Assembly: GCA_963691815.1 (NCBI GenBank)
Contig: OY829655.1
Span: 14,115,779 to 14,179,778, forward strand
Origin: Echiichthys vipera
Taxonomy: Eukaryota > Chordata > Actinopteri > Perciformes > Trachinidae
Direction: 5' to 3'
DNA length: 64,000 nucleotides
Part shown: positions 9,967 through 34,140 of the stretch, in pieces
How positions within the stretch are numbered: the stretch's first letter is position 1
How the letters are laid out: each line of letters starts with the position of its first letter
Notes under the pieces: model-generated
Databases searched by the model: none
What the model was told of the DNA's origin: nothing
What the model saw: only the letters and a program-made list of their open reading frames with translations
Translations under genes and position numbers: made by a program

Positions 9967-12343
9967 CCCCAGCTGCTGAGCTCTCTTTGCTTGTACGAGA
10001 GTTGATTCTGAAATTGTTCTCTGAGCACCTCTCCGCTGATGGCAAGGTAATGTCCTCATTATCTCTGGGCTTCTGACACACTGTTTTCATCTATGTGTTT
10101 GGTTGTTTTTAACTGCAAGGTTATGATTATGTTGCATACACTGTCTGCATATTGTGCAAGTACTGTTTTCTTTGAAGTTTCACATGCATAGATGGAGCAA
10201 AGTTCTGAATACACAGGTTTACCTTGTGTGCTTTCATTTTTAATAAGATAGTTTACTGGACTGATCTAACAAAATGGGTCACCTACAAGTCATTACGATG
10301 TTACTTTTCCCACGAGTGTCTGACTGTACTGTATGTTGTGTCCTTGCTCCTCCCCTCCCCACAGTCTGTGGACTACAAGGCCATGTCAGTGAACCCTGCC
10401 TTTGAGCGTTACTGTGAGCTGGCCATTCAGCTGCAGAGGGTGGAGCTGCTTTCGCTGAGTCGGGAGGAGAAGCTGGCCTTCTTCATCAACATCTACAATG
10501 CCTTGGTCATCCACGGGTACCTACGTCTGGGAGCACCCACCAACATGTGGCAAAGATACAGAGTAGGAACATACAGCTGCACTTGGAAATGTATATCCCT
10601 AGATCTTTCACAGAATCCCGATAGAGTTTCTTTACTGGTGTTATGTAAAACCCAAGCATATCAACAGCAGTTCCTGTTCTGTGTGTACAGCTGTTTTGTA
10701 TTTCAGACAAGGTATCTTTAGAGAAAATGATAATGCTCAGCTGATATTTCTATATTGAAGTTAAAGATAGACATTTTGTTGGAGATTAACATGAATTACA
10801 GCATATATTATTTTACATCTAGACTGGAATGTATAGATTAAACCAGTACTAATACTATGTGGCATGAATGGACTTTGATTTATTTCACATTTACTTAAGC
10901 AAGATTGGATGACATTACATTAAAAATATGTTGTCCTTTCTTATTTATAGTTCTTCAACTATGTGAGCTACCTGATTGGAGGAGAAGTATTCACGTTACA
11001 GGACATAGAGAATGGTGTTCTGAGGGGGAACAGAAAAGGTGTTGCGCAGCTTCTGAGGCCCTTTTCCAAAACAGACCCACGACTACAAGTATTCAGATAT
11101 TCTGTTAAATCACCGCTGAACATTTCACAGATTCATGTCATCTGTATGCAGAATAACTCGTGTGATGCTGAACTCCATATCTCATGTTGTCCACTAGGTG
11201 GCCCTTCCAGATGCTGAGCCCCTAATTCACTTTGCCTTGAACTGTGGTGCAAAGGGCTGCCCACCAATTAAAACATACACGCCACAGGTGAGCAGGTGTC
11301 AAAAATACTTATGGGGTGTATTTGATGTCTGGTAAATATTAAGAGCTTGAATGGTCTGAAAACAATTCTGATCTACTCAACCCTGTCAGGACATTGACAG
11401 TCAGCTCCGCACAGCAGCTGAGGCCTTCTTGGAGAATGACGACGCCTGTATGGTGGATTCTGGGAAAAGAGAAGTGCGACTCAGTCAGATATTCAAGTGG
11501 TACAAAGCTGACTTTGGAGGAACTGACGAAAAGGTAATTTAGACTCCCCAATGCTAACCGTGCTGTCCTATTCACAGAAATAATTAATTGAAATTATTTT
11601 CCACCAATTTCAGAATCATATATATCACTGGATTGTAATTAATGATGAATGTATTTGTACATCTTTTGTGCAGCTGGTGAAGGTTGAGCTAATTTTATCA
11701 ATCTACTGCTGGGTACCTTAACCTGTGATAAATCATAATGTTGCTGATTTAGATTTTGTTTTAATAATCTAAAAATGCAAAGTAACTAAAGCTAAATACA
11801 TAGTTGTATGATGTCATCAATGCACTGTACGCTGCATGTTGTAAATAACAATTTCAGCTCAGTCTGCAGTCCATATTCCTTTGCGAGGACATCATATATC
11901 ATAATGTTGCTGATTTAGATTTTGTTTTAATAATCTAAATATGCAAAGTAACTAAAGCTAAATACATTTAGTGAAGTAAAAAGTACGATAATTGCTTTTC
12001 AAAATGTATTGAAATAGAGTAGAGGGTATCTTAAAACTGAAATACTAAAGTACAGTTTTGAGGTATTTAACCTAAGCACAGTACTTGCGTAAATCTCATG
12101 TCACAATCCATGTTTTTTAAAAAAAGACAATACATTGGCGTAAAGAGATGCTGTATAAAAATGCTATTCACTCCAATAACATGTGTTTTCTCTTCCACCT
12201 CTTCTCTCCTGTAGCTGCTGAAGTGGGTGGTGGAGCACATGGGTGACTCTCCAAAGAAGACCAGCCTGCAGGGGGTCCTCTCTGCTGGGAAGACCAAAGT
12301 CAGCTTCCTCCCTTACGACTGGAGCTCCAACAGTACCCACTGA
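6388..12343 (+). CDS. Glutaredoxin-DEP-DUF547 fusion protein, 10 coding exons
   Basis: Coding exons are 6388-6627, 6775-6892, 8368-8520, 8661-8846, 9973-10046, 10365-10562, 10951-11088, 11198-11287, 11390-11533 and 12215-12343. They total 1470 nt, 489 aa plus TGA, and all junctions are in phase. Residues 1-80 are a glutaredoxin fold with CPHC at 20-23, the cis-Pro SVPQIFF near 62 and a GG pair at 72-73. Residues about 120-215 form a DEP domain (SFSGDQLVDWLQ, TGQALLQK). Residues about 235-489 are DUF547, with REEKLAFFINIYNALV and FALNCGAKGCPP. Glutaredoxins reduce disulfides or carry Fe-S clusters, and DEP domains usually mediate membrane or partner binding. DUF547 function is unclear to me. 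From memory, plants and invertebrates have proteins with this domain order and mammals seem to lack it. The exon 4 acceptor is the first of two adjacent AGs (after 8660), chosen because only it keeps frame. Confidence 0.9.
7063..7370 (+). mobile_element. Retroposon 3'-tail remnant in intron 2 of the fusion gene
   Basis: The stretch starts with aaggcaaatttattcatgt, then agcacatttcata. This is a motif I recognise from abundant teleost LINE/SINE 3' ends. It is followed by A-rich, internally repeated sequence in which ataaaag, gagaacattaa and ggaatacaa recur two or three times. It contains no protein-coding content, and the exact family is not assignable by eye. Confidence 0.5.
9942..9972 (+). 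promoter_or_regulatory. (CT)n microsatellite serving as a polypyrimidine tract
   Basis: A CT run merges into cccccag, the acceptor of exon 5 (coding from 9973). The microsatellite itself therefore supplies the polypyrimidine tract, and its length variation could affect splicing. Confidence 0.75.
11732..11967 (+). repeat. A-B-A' repeat module in intron 9 of the fusion gene
   Basis: Unit A (11732-11801, starting atcataatgttgctgattt) recurs as A' (11898-11967) with few changes. Between them lies unit B (11809-11895), which occurs again, base for base over about 87 nt, at 14370-14456 in the 3' UTR of the same gene. No open frame or terminal repeat is visible. It looks like local segmental duplication or a short unknown repeat. 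Confidence 0.85.
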
Positions 12344-14369
12344 GTATGTACACGCAAACACTTTGACGTCCAGCTACATGTCTTTGCATCTGTCCACTTT
12401 CTACTGAGCTGCATAGACGTAAAAACCAGAAGGTTGGATGACGACGTGCTTGCTAAATGCAATCCACCGGTCCTCAAACATGCAAATGTGTTTTTTTATG
12501 CAAAACAAACTGTAATCCCAAGTTGGGAGAGGGGCGCATTTGCACTGTACCATCGACTCATACTTCTCTTATAGGCTTATCCTAGCTTTAAGGTCTAACT
12601 GAAAGCGCCTCCAATCTACTGTATGCTTGGAAGTCATGTACTGTATATGAGTTGTGCATTCAAGTTTTATTGATTTGAAGTGACAACATATATTAGAAAT
12701 CAAGTTGCACTTTGTACTGCAGCAGCATAATTAATAGGATGAGATGCACATTAATTGCGCCATTGACTTCAGTTATTAATGTCAATGTAAACTGTCAAAG
12801 CCTGGCAAATTGGCAGACATTTTCCAAATACTTTTAGAGTAAATGAACACAGAGAAAGGCCAACAAAAAGCATACTGTATAATAATAACAATCAGCAATA
12901 TGGCTTCCATGCTCTCCAGCCCAGTCTGTAAACACCATGTCAGCAACTCAGGAGTCATAGATAATCACGATCTTCTCAGTCCAGTATAAAACACGTTGGG
13001 CTATTTATGCGGCCCGTTTTAATCAGAACAGATGGAACACACAGATACAAACACACTGCCTTGACAAGCCATATCAAAACCCTTTGAACTTACAAACCTG
13101 ACACATTGATGTGTAGCGGGCTGCAGGCTCTCCAGAAAGCTGCTCCGTCATTTTAAACCACTCATGTAAACAAGCTGACATTGTTTTCTACAGGGAAAGA
13201 CATTAATAGATATTGCAGTTTTAACACGTAATGGAAATGGAACATTAGTGTATTATCCTACACCATGGACATACTAAAATATAAACAACTTTGTGGCTCT
13301 AAAGCACCAGATGTGTGTTAAAGAAATGTATGATAATTTATGATCTCTTCTGAACATCCGTGACTCTGGTATCAAGCTCTTTTTTTATTGGACAACATTG
13401 AAAGAAATCTGGTTAGGTGCTGCTACTGTCGCTTATCTTCCTAATCAAAGGGCACAGGTTGGACTGGAACTGCGTGGCACAGTTGCTATGATGGGGACTG
13501 TACCCTCTGAAGTCCCCATCTTTTTGGTAAGCATCCTTTTGTAGGATCCACTCCCTGAATACAAAAGAAACTGTTACTTTCTTAAGAGTGCACAGTTGGA
13601 TGCAGCGCTCAGACTTTTGCATGTCTTGATCAGTTTTAATTTCTAACCTTAAGTGGTAATTATTTTTTTTTTTTTTACTTCCCTCATGTGAACCTACACA
13701 GTTGTTCAGCCCTCTTTCTGATCCAGGTCTTCCATTTTAAATCAGAAAAGGTGCTACCGCTGTGTGTTTAGCAGTTATTTGGTAAAAGATATAGTAATAT
13801 TTTGAATTATAGAGCTATTTATCAAAACCACACCCCTTTGGGATGCACTCTGACACTTTGCATGTTTATCACCAATTTCGGATGCCGTTAAGACATATTT
13901 GTACTTTTTTCACAAAGAAAAATGTTAACTGTTGGTCCATGTGAGAGTAATGGGCTGTGTTCATCCAGCTAGTTCCAGGGTGTGTGCAGGAACGGAAAAA
14001 TCTCAGTCTCATGTTTTTGCTTCACCCAAATCAGTATTTATGAATACAATTAAATGTAGCAGTTTAAGTGTGGATTAGTTTGCTTTTTTCTTTTTTTTGG
14101 TGTGTTGAGTTTCTGCTTTGGAAACTGTACAGGACCCTTTTCCTATATTTTTCTTAAAAATACTTTCTTAAAGGTTTGTAAGACTTAGTTTTTAACATAA
14201 ATCTTCCAGTGTGTTGGTCGCACATTAATATAATTACTGCATATTATTATAAGGAGTATGTTGCATAGAAAAAAAGTCATTTAAGGGCATTTCTCTGTTT
14301 CCATAATTAAAAGGACTTTCTTATCTCAGGTCAAAGGAAAATGTGGAGTAGACACAATATTAAGTTGTT

Positions 14370-14456
14370 TGATGTCATCAATGCACTGTACGCTGCATGT
14401 TGTAAATAACAATTTCAGCTCAGTCTGCAGTCCATATTCCTTTGCGAGGACATCAT
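14370..14456 (+). repeat. Second copy of repeat unit B, in the 3' UTR
   Basis: This is an 87-nt exact match to 11809-11895, from tgatgtcatcaatgcact to gaggacatcat. The similarity extends a few bases upstream (agttgt) with one mismatch. Confidence 0.9.
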
Positions 14457-14925
14457 GCGCTTTACTATAACTGTCAGTTTCTTTGTCCTTAAACTAGACG
14501 CAGCGCTTAAGCATACGGTTGAATTAGCATGTTAAAAGTGGAATGCTTTTGCTGCATGAGATTCTGAATAACTTTCCAATTTTGAATGCTGTCCTGTAGC
14601 AGGATTGCCTCTCACTGCCTTGTTTCTCGTAAGCTAAGCCGTTCAAAATAGTTGGACCTGAACACCCCCACCCCCCTCCCCTCCAGTTAGATATATAAAG
14701 ACACATGCCTTCAGTGACAAGTGCACGCTTGGCTTTATTACACGCAACTCCATCATTGAGTGACTCAGAGTAAAATATGAAGGAGATACTTTGTGGGTTA
14801 AATGGTTTTAAGTATATTGATGATCCCTGTACTTTCAAAATTACCTCATGTATCAGGAAAATGTGATGCAAAAAGTTTTGTAAACAAGCAATTCAAATAT
14901 AATTTCCCTCTTTCCTGGGGTTAAC

Positions 14926-14931
14926 AATAAA
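14926..14931 (+). terminator. Candidate poly(A) signal, GRX-DEP-DUF547 gene
   Basis: AATAAA in AT-rich context, followed by further A-rich sequence with another AATAAA-like match near 14974. It is the strongest signal downstream of the stop codon. Confidence 0.5.
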
Positions 14932-14950
14932 GCAATATGTTTATGAATAG

Positions 14951-16948
14951 TAAATATGCAATGGCGAAATAAAAAAATAAAATGTATGAGTTTGTCTGCT
15001 GTCTCTTGACTGTATAATCTGTGTGGAACAACTGGTGTCTACTTCTATGCAGATGACAATAATACAGGTCTTTGGTTGTTGATCCCCATGAATAATGTGC
15101 AACATATTATAAACCAACAACATAATTATCCATGACAACACTTTTAGTTTCATTTGTTTATTCAAACAAATTTAATCACTTTCTTTAAGAAAAATAGATG
15201 GGGAATTGTCAGGGAATTATTAACATTTTTACATATAAATAAGCAGGTTTAATTGCAGTCCTATAAAAACATTACATTAAAAAGTTATTAAACGGATCAA
15301 CCATCTCAAAAGTATATACATAAATGACCAATATGAAATATTCTACATAATGACAGACATGTTCGTGGAGTTACACTGAACAGAAATAAATAATCTGGTA
15401 CTGATTTTAATATTTACCCTAACCTACAGTCTAACACTGTGATTCAGTCTTGGCACCAATTAAAACGGTGAATAATTTGTATACTGTACAGAATTACAGT
15501 GCGACAGGATGAAGGCAGATTTACATGGTTTCAGACATTTTGCTCATGGCTCTATGAGCAAGTGATTCCTGTCATCATGCCACTACAAGACTAGTTTGCA
15601 AAGATAAACGCAATCCTGACAACAGCAGCCCACACAAATGATGCTGAAAACACCTCGTACAGTTTCAAAACCCGCTTGATGAGTTCAGAGGATTTATATA
15701 GAATTAAAGTAAATGTTAACAGCAAAGAGATGTGGAAAGCAACCACAAGATATCCACTTTAAGTGACATTTCTACTGAAACTTTATCATTTAATACATCT
15801 TTTCTACAAAGACCACAGCTCAGAGTTGTGCATGATTCAATCGGAAGACTACAATAATTAAACAGGCCAGGTAGAATTTAGCTCATCTTTCAAATGAATG
15901 TTTTTATCCACAATATTTCATATACATGTAGTTGCAAACACTGCATATGCTATATTACATGTAAAGCCATGTTTTAAGGATAAAATAAGCTTATAAGCTG
16001 GAGCCATTAAAATCATAATTTCTTTAGTGCCACAGGTGGGATGCCAGATGTGATGGGACACCAAGCAAGGCATGGGAAGAAGAAACGATGTCAATCCATA
16101 ATCAGGATAGATTATACGAGAGTAAAATGAATTATTGTTTTGTCTATAATCTTTGTAAAAAGACAGAAGGAAGGCTGATTAAGTACATTTTTAACTGAGA
16201 TTAAAAGTGATTTTCATTCAGGTTCACTTCAGGACAGTTAACTCTTCAGTATATGACCCAAATGGACATGTAGTACTTGATGGTGTCAACACGTCAAAAG
16301 ATAACCAAAAATAAGTGGCATGAAAACGTTACTACGGTATGGTTAGTTGACTACAGTTTTGTCATTAAAACACTGGCATTCTGTGGTCTAAACTAGAAAT
16401 ACTGTGAGTACTGTAAGTTATTTTAAGGCAAAGTATTTGTACATTAACAACTCTTTATTTATTCTAAGGAGATTGTTTTGGGCTATATTTGGTTTGTCAG
16501 TTCTCAGATATTTTTCAGTATTACTTTTAGATTTGCTGAGAAAACTAAATTTGTTTTGATAACCAATGTTTGGAAAAGGCAAGTAAATATCAACTCATCA
16601 CAGATCGTGAGAATATCCTGCATTAATCTGTTGTTTAACCTACTTGACAAAGCGCACGCATTTGACTTGTTGAGGAAAAACAGTGTTCAAAACAGGTTTT
16701 ATCTGTCAAAATGATTGCTTCAAAAAGGTTCTATCAATTAACTTGATACAACAAAAGAAAATCTTCCAATTACCCATTTTGGCACACATGCATACCTATT
16801 TTTAACAAATAGGTATTGAGCAAATAAATGAGTGGTGTATCTGAGTATAAGGAAAGGGTTGCAGTGTTCTTTTATCTTGAATGCTTGTCCTGAGCCAGGT
16901 GGCGGCGTAGTTGTCACCTTAATTACAGATCCTCTTCACTCACCTTCA
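14951..16948 (-). other. Probable 3' UTR of znf654
   Basis: This AT-rich sequence without coding potential follows the znf654 stop codon (16949-16951). A minus-strand AATAAA lies at 15157-15162. If used, the 3' UTR is about 1.8 kb and the two convergent transcripts end within about 230 bp of each other. Confidence 0.45.
15157..15162 (-). terminator. Candidate poly(A) signal, znf654
   Basis: TTTATT on the plus strand, i.e. AATAAA on the minus strand, downstream of the znf654 stop codon in AT-rich context. No transcript evidence is available here. Confidence 0.4.
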
Positions 16949-31015
<14,067 letters not shown>

Positions 31016-31534
31016 TCTCCTATCCCCTACGACACACCGCTACCAACCTGGCAACCTCATAAATATAAACGCAGCCTACAGTAGGCTGCCTACTAATTCA
31101 TTTTAAGGTTATTAACACTACACACAAAACATTCATCTCCAATCATTTTAATTAAAATAATATTTAAAAAATGAGCCCTCGAGAAAATGTGTGTAGCTGT
31201 TAATTTTAGACGTAAATACAGGTTAATCTTGAGCAACAGCTGTGAATATCTTGACTTTCCATTGTCAAGAAAATGATATACAATTGTATAGATTTGCTAC
31301 CTTGCAGGCAGTCTGGAGCTGTTTACCATGAAAATCAACGTGCTAATACTTGAAACTTGTTTGAGATACTGTCCCGCTACAGTGAATACAATGAAGACAA
31401 TTATTTAAAAAGTATAATTATTCATAATTCAGACTGTTAATATGACATTAAAACTAGACCATTACGCACTTTGGTACATTTTTGTTTATGGGATGGCAAT
31501 TCAAATTTCAGAACAAATGGCTGACATCCAACTA
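31016..31534. other. znf654 5' flank
   Basis: This lies upstream of the znf654 start codon and up to the left end of the putative CACTA-like block. The first bases should be 5' UTR and core promoter. The remainder is AT-rich with no recognisable gene. Confidence 0.4.
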
Positions 31535-31593
31535 CACTCAAAAAAGTGAAGAAGGTGTGTTGTGCACTGTATATTATTTTTATGTTTTCAGTT

Positions 31594-34140
31594 TAATGGT
31601 GACCGGGTTTGCCACGGAGCCCGGCCGGGCACAGCCCGAAACAGTGACGTGGCATCTCCTTCCTCTCCATCCTGTGGGCCCACCACTCGCAGGAGGAACC
31701 ACTTGGGTCGGGTGCGCTGGTCCGTCGAGGCCCCTCGGCTTCACTGCCACCCGTGCAGCAGAAGCTGGCTCTTGGGACGTGGAATGTCACCTCTCTGTCG
31801 GGGAAGGAGCCGGAGCTTGTGCGGGAGGTGGAGCGCTACCAGTTAGATCTTGTGGGGCTTACCTCCACACACAGTCTAGGGTCTGGAACCATACTCCTGG
31901 ATAGGGGTTGGACCCTATTCTTCTCTTGAGTTGCCCAGGGTGTGAGGCGCCGGGCGGGTGTGGGGATACTCACAAACAAACAAAGTCGTTTCACAAAAAA
32001 AACACAAAAATTCTGGACAGACCAGGTAAACCCAAACGAGCAGTGCGGGTGAACTGGGACCGTCTGGAGGAGGCCCCTGTCCGAGAGATCTTCAACTCAC
32101 ACCTCCGGCGGAGCTTTTCTGGCATCCCTGTGGAGGTTGGGGGCATTGAACCGGAGTGGGCAATGTTCAAAGCTTCCGTTGCTGAAGCTGGGGGGGGTAA
32201 CCCTCGAACACCGTGGTGGACACCGGTGGTCAGGGAAGCTGTCCGACTGAAGAAGGAGGCCTTTCGGGATATGTTATCCCGGAAGACTCCGGAGGCAGTT
32301 GCAAGGTACGGACAGGCCAGAAGGGCTGCAGCCTCTGCTGTGTCAGAGGCAAAGCAGCGGGTGTGGGAGGAGTTCGGAGAAGTCATGGAGAAGGACTTTC
32401 GGGCGGCACCAAGGTGCTTCTGGAAAACCATTCGACATCTCAGGAGGGGGAAACGGGGAACCGTCCAAGCTGTTTACAGGACGCTGGTGACCTCAGCCGA
32501 TGAGGTTATCGGGCGGTGGAAGGAGCACTTTGAGGAACTCCTTAATCCGACTAACAGGCCCTCTTTTGTAGAGGCAGAGCTGGAGGCTGATGGGGAATCA
32601 TTGTCAATATCCCTGGCGGAAGTCACTGAGGTAGTCAAACAACTCCACAGTGGCAAAGCCCCAGGGGTTGATGAGATTCATTCAGAAATGCTGAAAGCTT
32701 TGGGTTTGGAGGGGCTGTCTTGGTTGACACGCCTCTTCAACATTGCGTGGAAGTCTGGGACAGTGCCAAGGGAGTGGCAGACCGGAGTGGTGGTTCCTCT
32801 GTTTAAAAAGGGGGACCAGAGGGTGTGTGCCAATTACAGGGGTATCACACTACTCAGCCTCCCTGGTAATGTCTACTCCAAGGTGCTGGAAAGGAGAGTT
32901 TGTCATATAGTCGAACCTCAGATTGAAGAGGAACAATGTGGATTCCGTCCTGGACGTGGAACAACGGACCAGCTCTTCATTCTCGCAAGTATCCTGGAGG
33001 GGGCCTGGGAGTATGCTCATCCAGTCTACATGTGTTTTGTGGATTTGGAGAAGGCATATGACCGGGTCCCTCGGGAGATACTGGGGGAGGTGCTGCGGGA
33101 GTATGTGGTGAGGGGGTCACTTCTGTGGGCCATCCAATCTCTGTACACCCAAAGCGAGAGCTGTGTCCAGATCCTCGGCAGTAAGTCGGATTCGTTCCCG
33201 GTGGGGGTTGGCCTCCGCCAGGGGTGCGCTTTGTCACCGATCCTGTTCGTGATTTTCATGGACAGGATATCGAGGCGTAGTCGTGTTGGGGAGGGGTTGC
33301 AGTTTGGTGGGCTGAGGATCTCATCTCTGCTTTTTGCAGATGATGTGGTCCTGATGGCATTGTCGGTCAGTGACCTTCAGCACTCACTGGATCGGTTCAC
33401 AGCCGAGTGTGAAACGGCCGGGATGAGGATCAGCACCTCTAAATCTGAGGCCATGGCTCTCAGCAAGAAACCGGTGGATTGCTTACTCCAGGTAGGGAAT
33501 GAGTCCTTACCCCAAGTGAAGGAGTTCAAGTACTTTGGGATCATGTTCACGAGTGAGGGGACGATGGAGCGAGAGTTTGGCCGGAGAATCGGAGCAGCGG
33601 GGGCAGTGTTGCAGTCGCTCTATCGCACCGTTGTGACGAAAAGAGAGCTGAGTCGGAAGGCAAAGCTCTCGATATACCGGTCAATCTTCGTTCCTACCCT
33701 CACCTATGGTCATGAAAGCTGGGTCATGACCGAAAGAACGAGGTCGCAGGTACAAGCAGCCGAAATGGGTTTTCTCAGGAGGGTGGCTGGAGTCTCCCTT
33801 AGAGATAGGGTGAGAAGTTCAGCCATCCGTGAGGAACTCAGAGTAGAGCCGCTGCTCCTTTGCGTTGAAAGGAGCCAGTTGAGGTGGTTCGGGCATCTAG
33901 TAAGGATGCCCCCTGGGCGCCTCCCTAGGGAGGTGTTCCAGGCACGTCCAGCTGGGAGGAGGCCTCGGGGAAGACCCAGGACTAGGTGGAGAGATTATAT
34001 CTCCACGCTGGCTTGGGAACGCCTTGGGATCCCCCAGTTAGAGCTGGTTAATGTGGCCCGGGAAAGGGAAGTTTGGGGTCCCCTACTAAAGCTGCTGCCC
34101 CCGCGACCCGACCCCGGATAAGCGGATGAAGATGAGATGA
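31594..34140 (+). mobile_element. RTE-clade (Expander-like) LINE with internal deletion
   Basis: The 5' part encodes the family's start of the endonuclease region (LGTWNVTSLSGKEPELV, frame-shifted by the end). The match stops around 31960, where a short A-rich filler follows, then resumes at DRPGKPKRAVRVNW. The core of the apurinic endonuclease is therefore missing. The reverse transcriptase and C-terminal portions are complete. The 3' end is the family tail ccggataagcggatgaaga, then gatgagatgag. No clean target duplication was found. The 5' boundary is approximate. Confidence 0.88.
31908..34121 (+). CDS. RTE LINE reverse transcriptase, open frame of up to 737 codons, endonuclease deleted
   Basis: The open frame covers the reverse transcriptase without a stop. 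Motifs include KAPGVDEIHSEMLKAL, GFRPGRGTTDQLF, FVDLEKAYDRVPRE, LRQGCALSPILF and the catalytic FADD in LLFADDVVLM. The C-terminal part has ELSRKAKLSIYRS, LRDRVRSSAIREEL and RRPRGRPRTRWRDYIS. The enzyme would copy its own RNA at a nicked target. Autonomous activity is unlikely because the N-terminal endonuclease needed for target nicking is lost. The first in-frame start codon is not meaningful, because the natural start lay upstream of the deletion. GC content is far above that of the flanking AT-rich DNA, consistent with a relatively recent insertion. Confidence 0.85.
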   Translation: MDPILLLSCPGCEAPGGCGDTHKQTKSFHKKNTKILDRPGKPKRAVRVNWDRLEEAPVREIFNSHLRRSFSGIPVEVGGIEPEWAMFKASVAEAGGGNPRTPWWTPVVREAVRLKKEAFRDMLSRKTPEAVARYGQARRAAASAVSEAKQRVWEEFGEVMEKDFRAAPRCFWKTIRHLRRGKRGTVQAVYRTLVTSADEVIGRWKEHFEELLNPTNRPSFVEAELEADGESLSISLAEVTEVVKQLHSGKAPGVDEIHSEMLKALGLEGLSWLTRLFNIAWKSGTVPREWQTGVVVPLFKKGDQRVCANYRGITLLSLPGNVYSKVLERRVCHIVEPQIEEEQCGFRPGRGTTDQLFILASILEGAWEYAHPVYMCFVDLEKAYDRVPREILGEVLREYVVRGSLLWAIQSLYTQSESCVQILGSKSDSFPVGVGLRQGCALSPILFVIFMDRISRRSRVGEGLQFGGLRISSLLFADDVVLMALSVSDLQHSLDRFTAECETAGMRISTSKSEAMALSKKPVDCLLQVGNESLPQVKEFKYFGIMFTSEGTMEREFGRRIGAAGAVLQSLYRTVVTKRELSRKAKLSIYRSIFVPTLTYGHESWVMTERTRSQVQAAEMGFLRRVAGVSLRDRVRSSAIREELRVEPLLLCVERSQLRWFGHLVRMPPGRLPREVFQARPAGRRPRGRPRTRWRDYISTLAWERLGIPQLELVNVAREREVWGPLLKLLPPRPDPG

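Larger units (their letters stand above)
12344..14950 (+). other. Probable long 3' UTR of the GRX-DEP-DUF547 gene
   Basis: No further coding exon is seen after the TGA at 12341-12343. The sequence is AT-rich and ends with an AATAAA at 14926-14931. If that signal is used, the 3' UTR is about 2.6 kb. An ATTAAA-like signal near 14303 is an alternative. Unit B of the intron 9 repeat lies at 14370-14456. Confidence 0.5.

Noticed and set aside
12067..12361. Two minus-strand frames
   Set aside because: Antisense of the last DUF547 exon.
14524..14871. 115-codon minus-strand frame
   Set aside because: It lies in the probable 3' UTR of the fusion gene, with no domain, no splice context and a non-conserved composition.
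31562..31846. Proline/arginine-rich frames at the LINE 5' end
   Set aside because: They are off-frame readings of the GC-rich 5' region of the RTE element. The family signature WNVTSLSGKEPELV lies in another frame.
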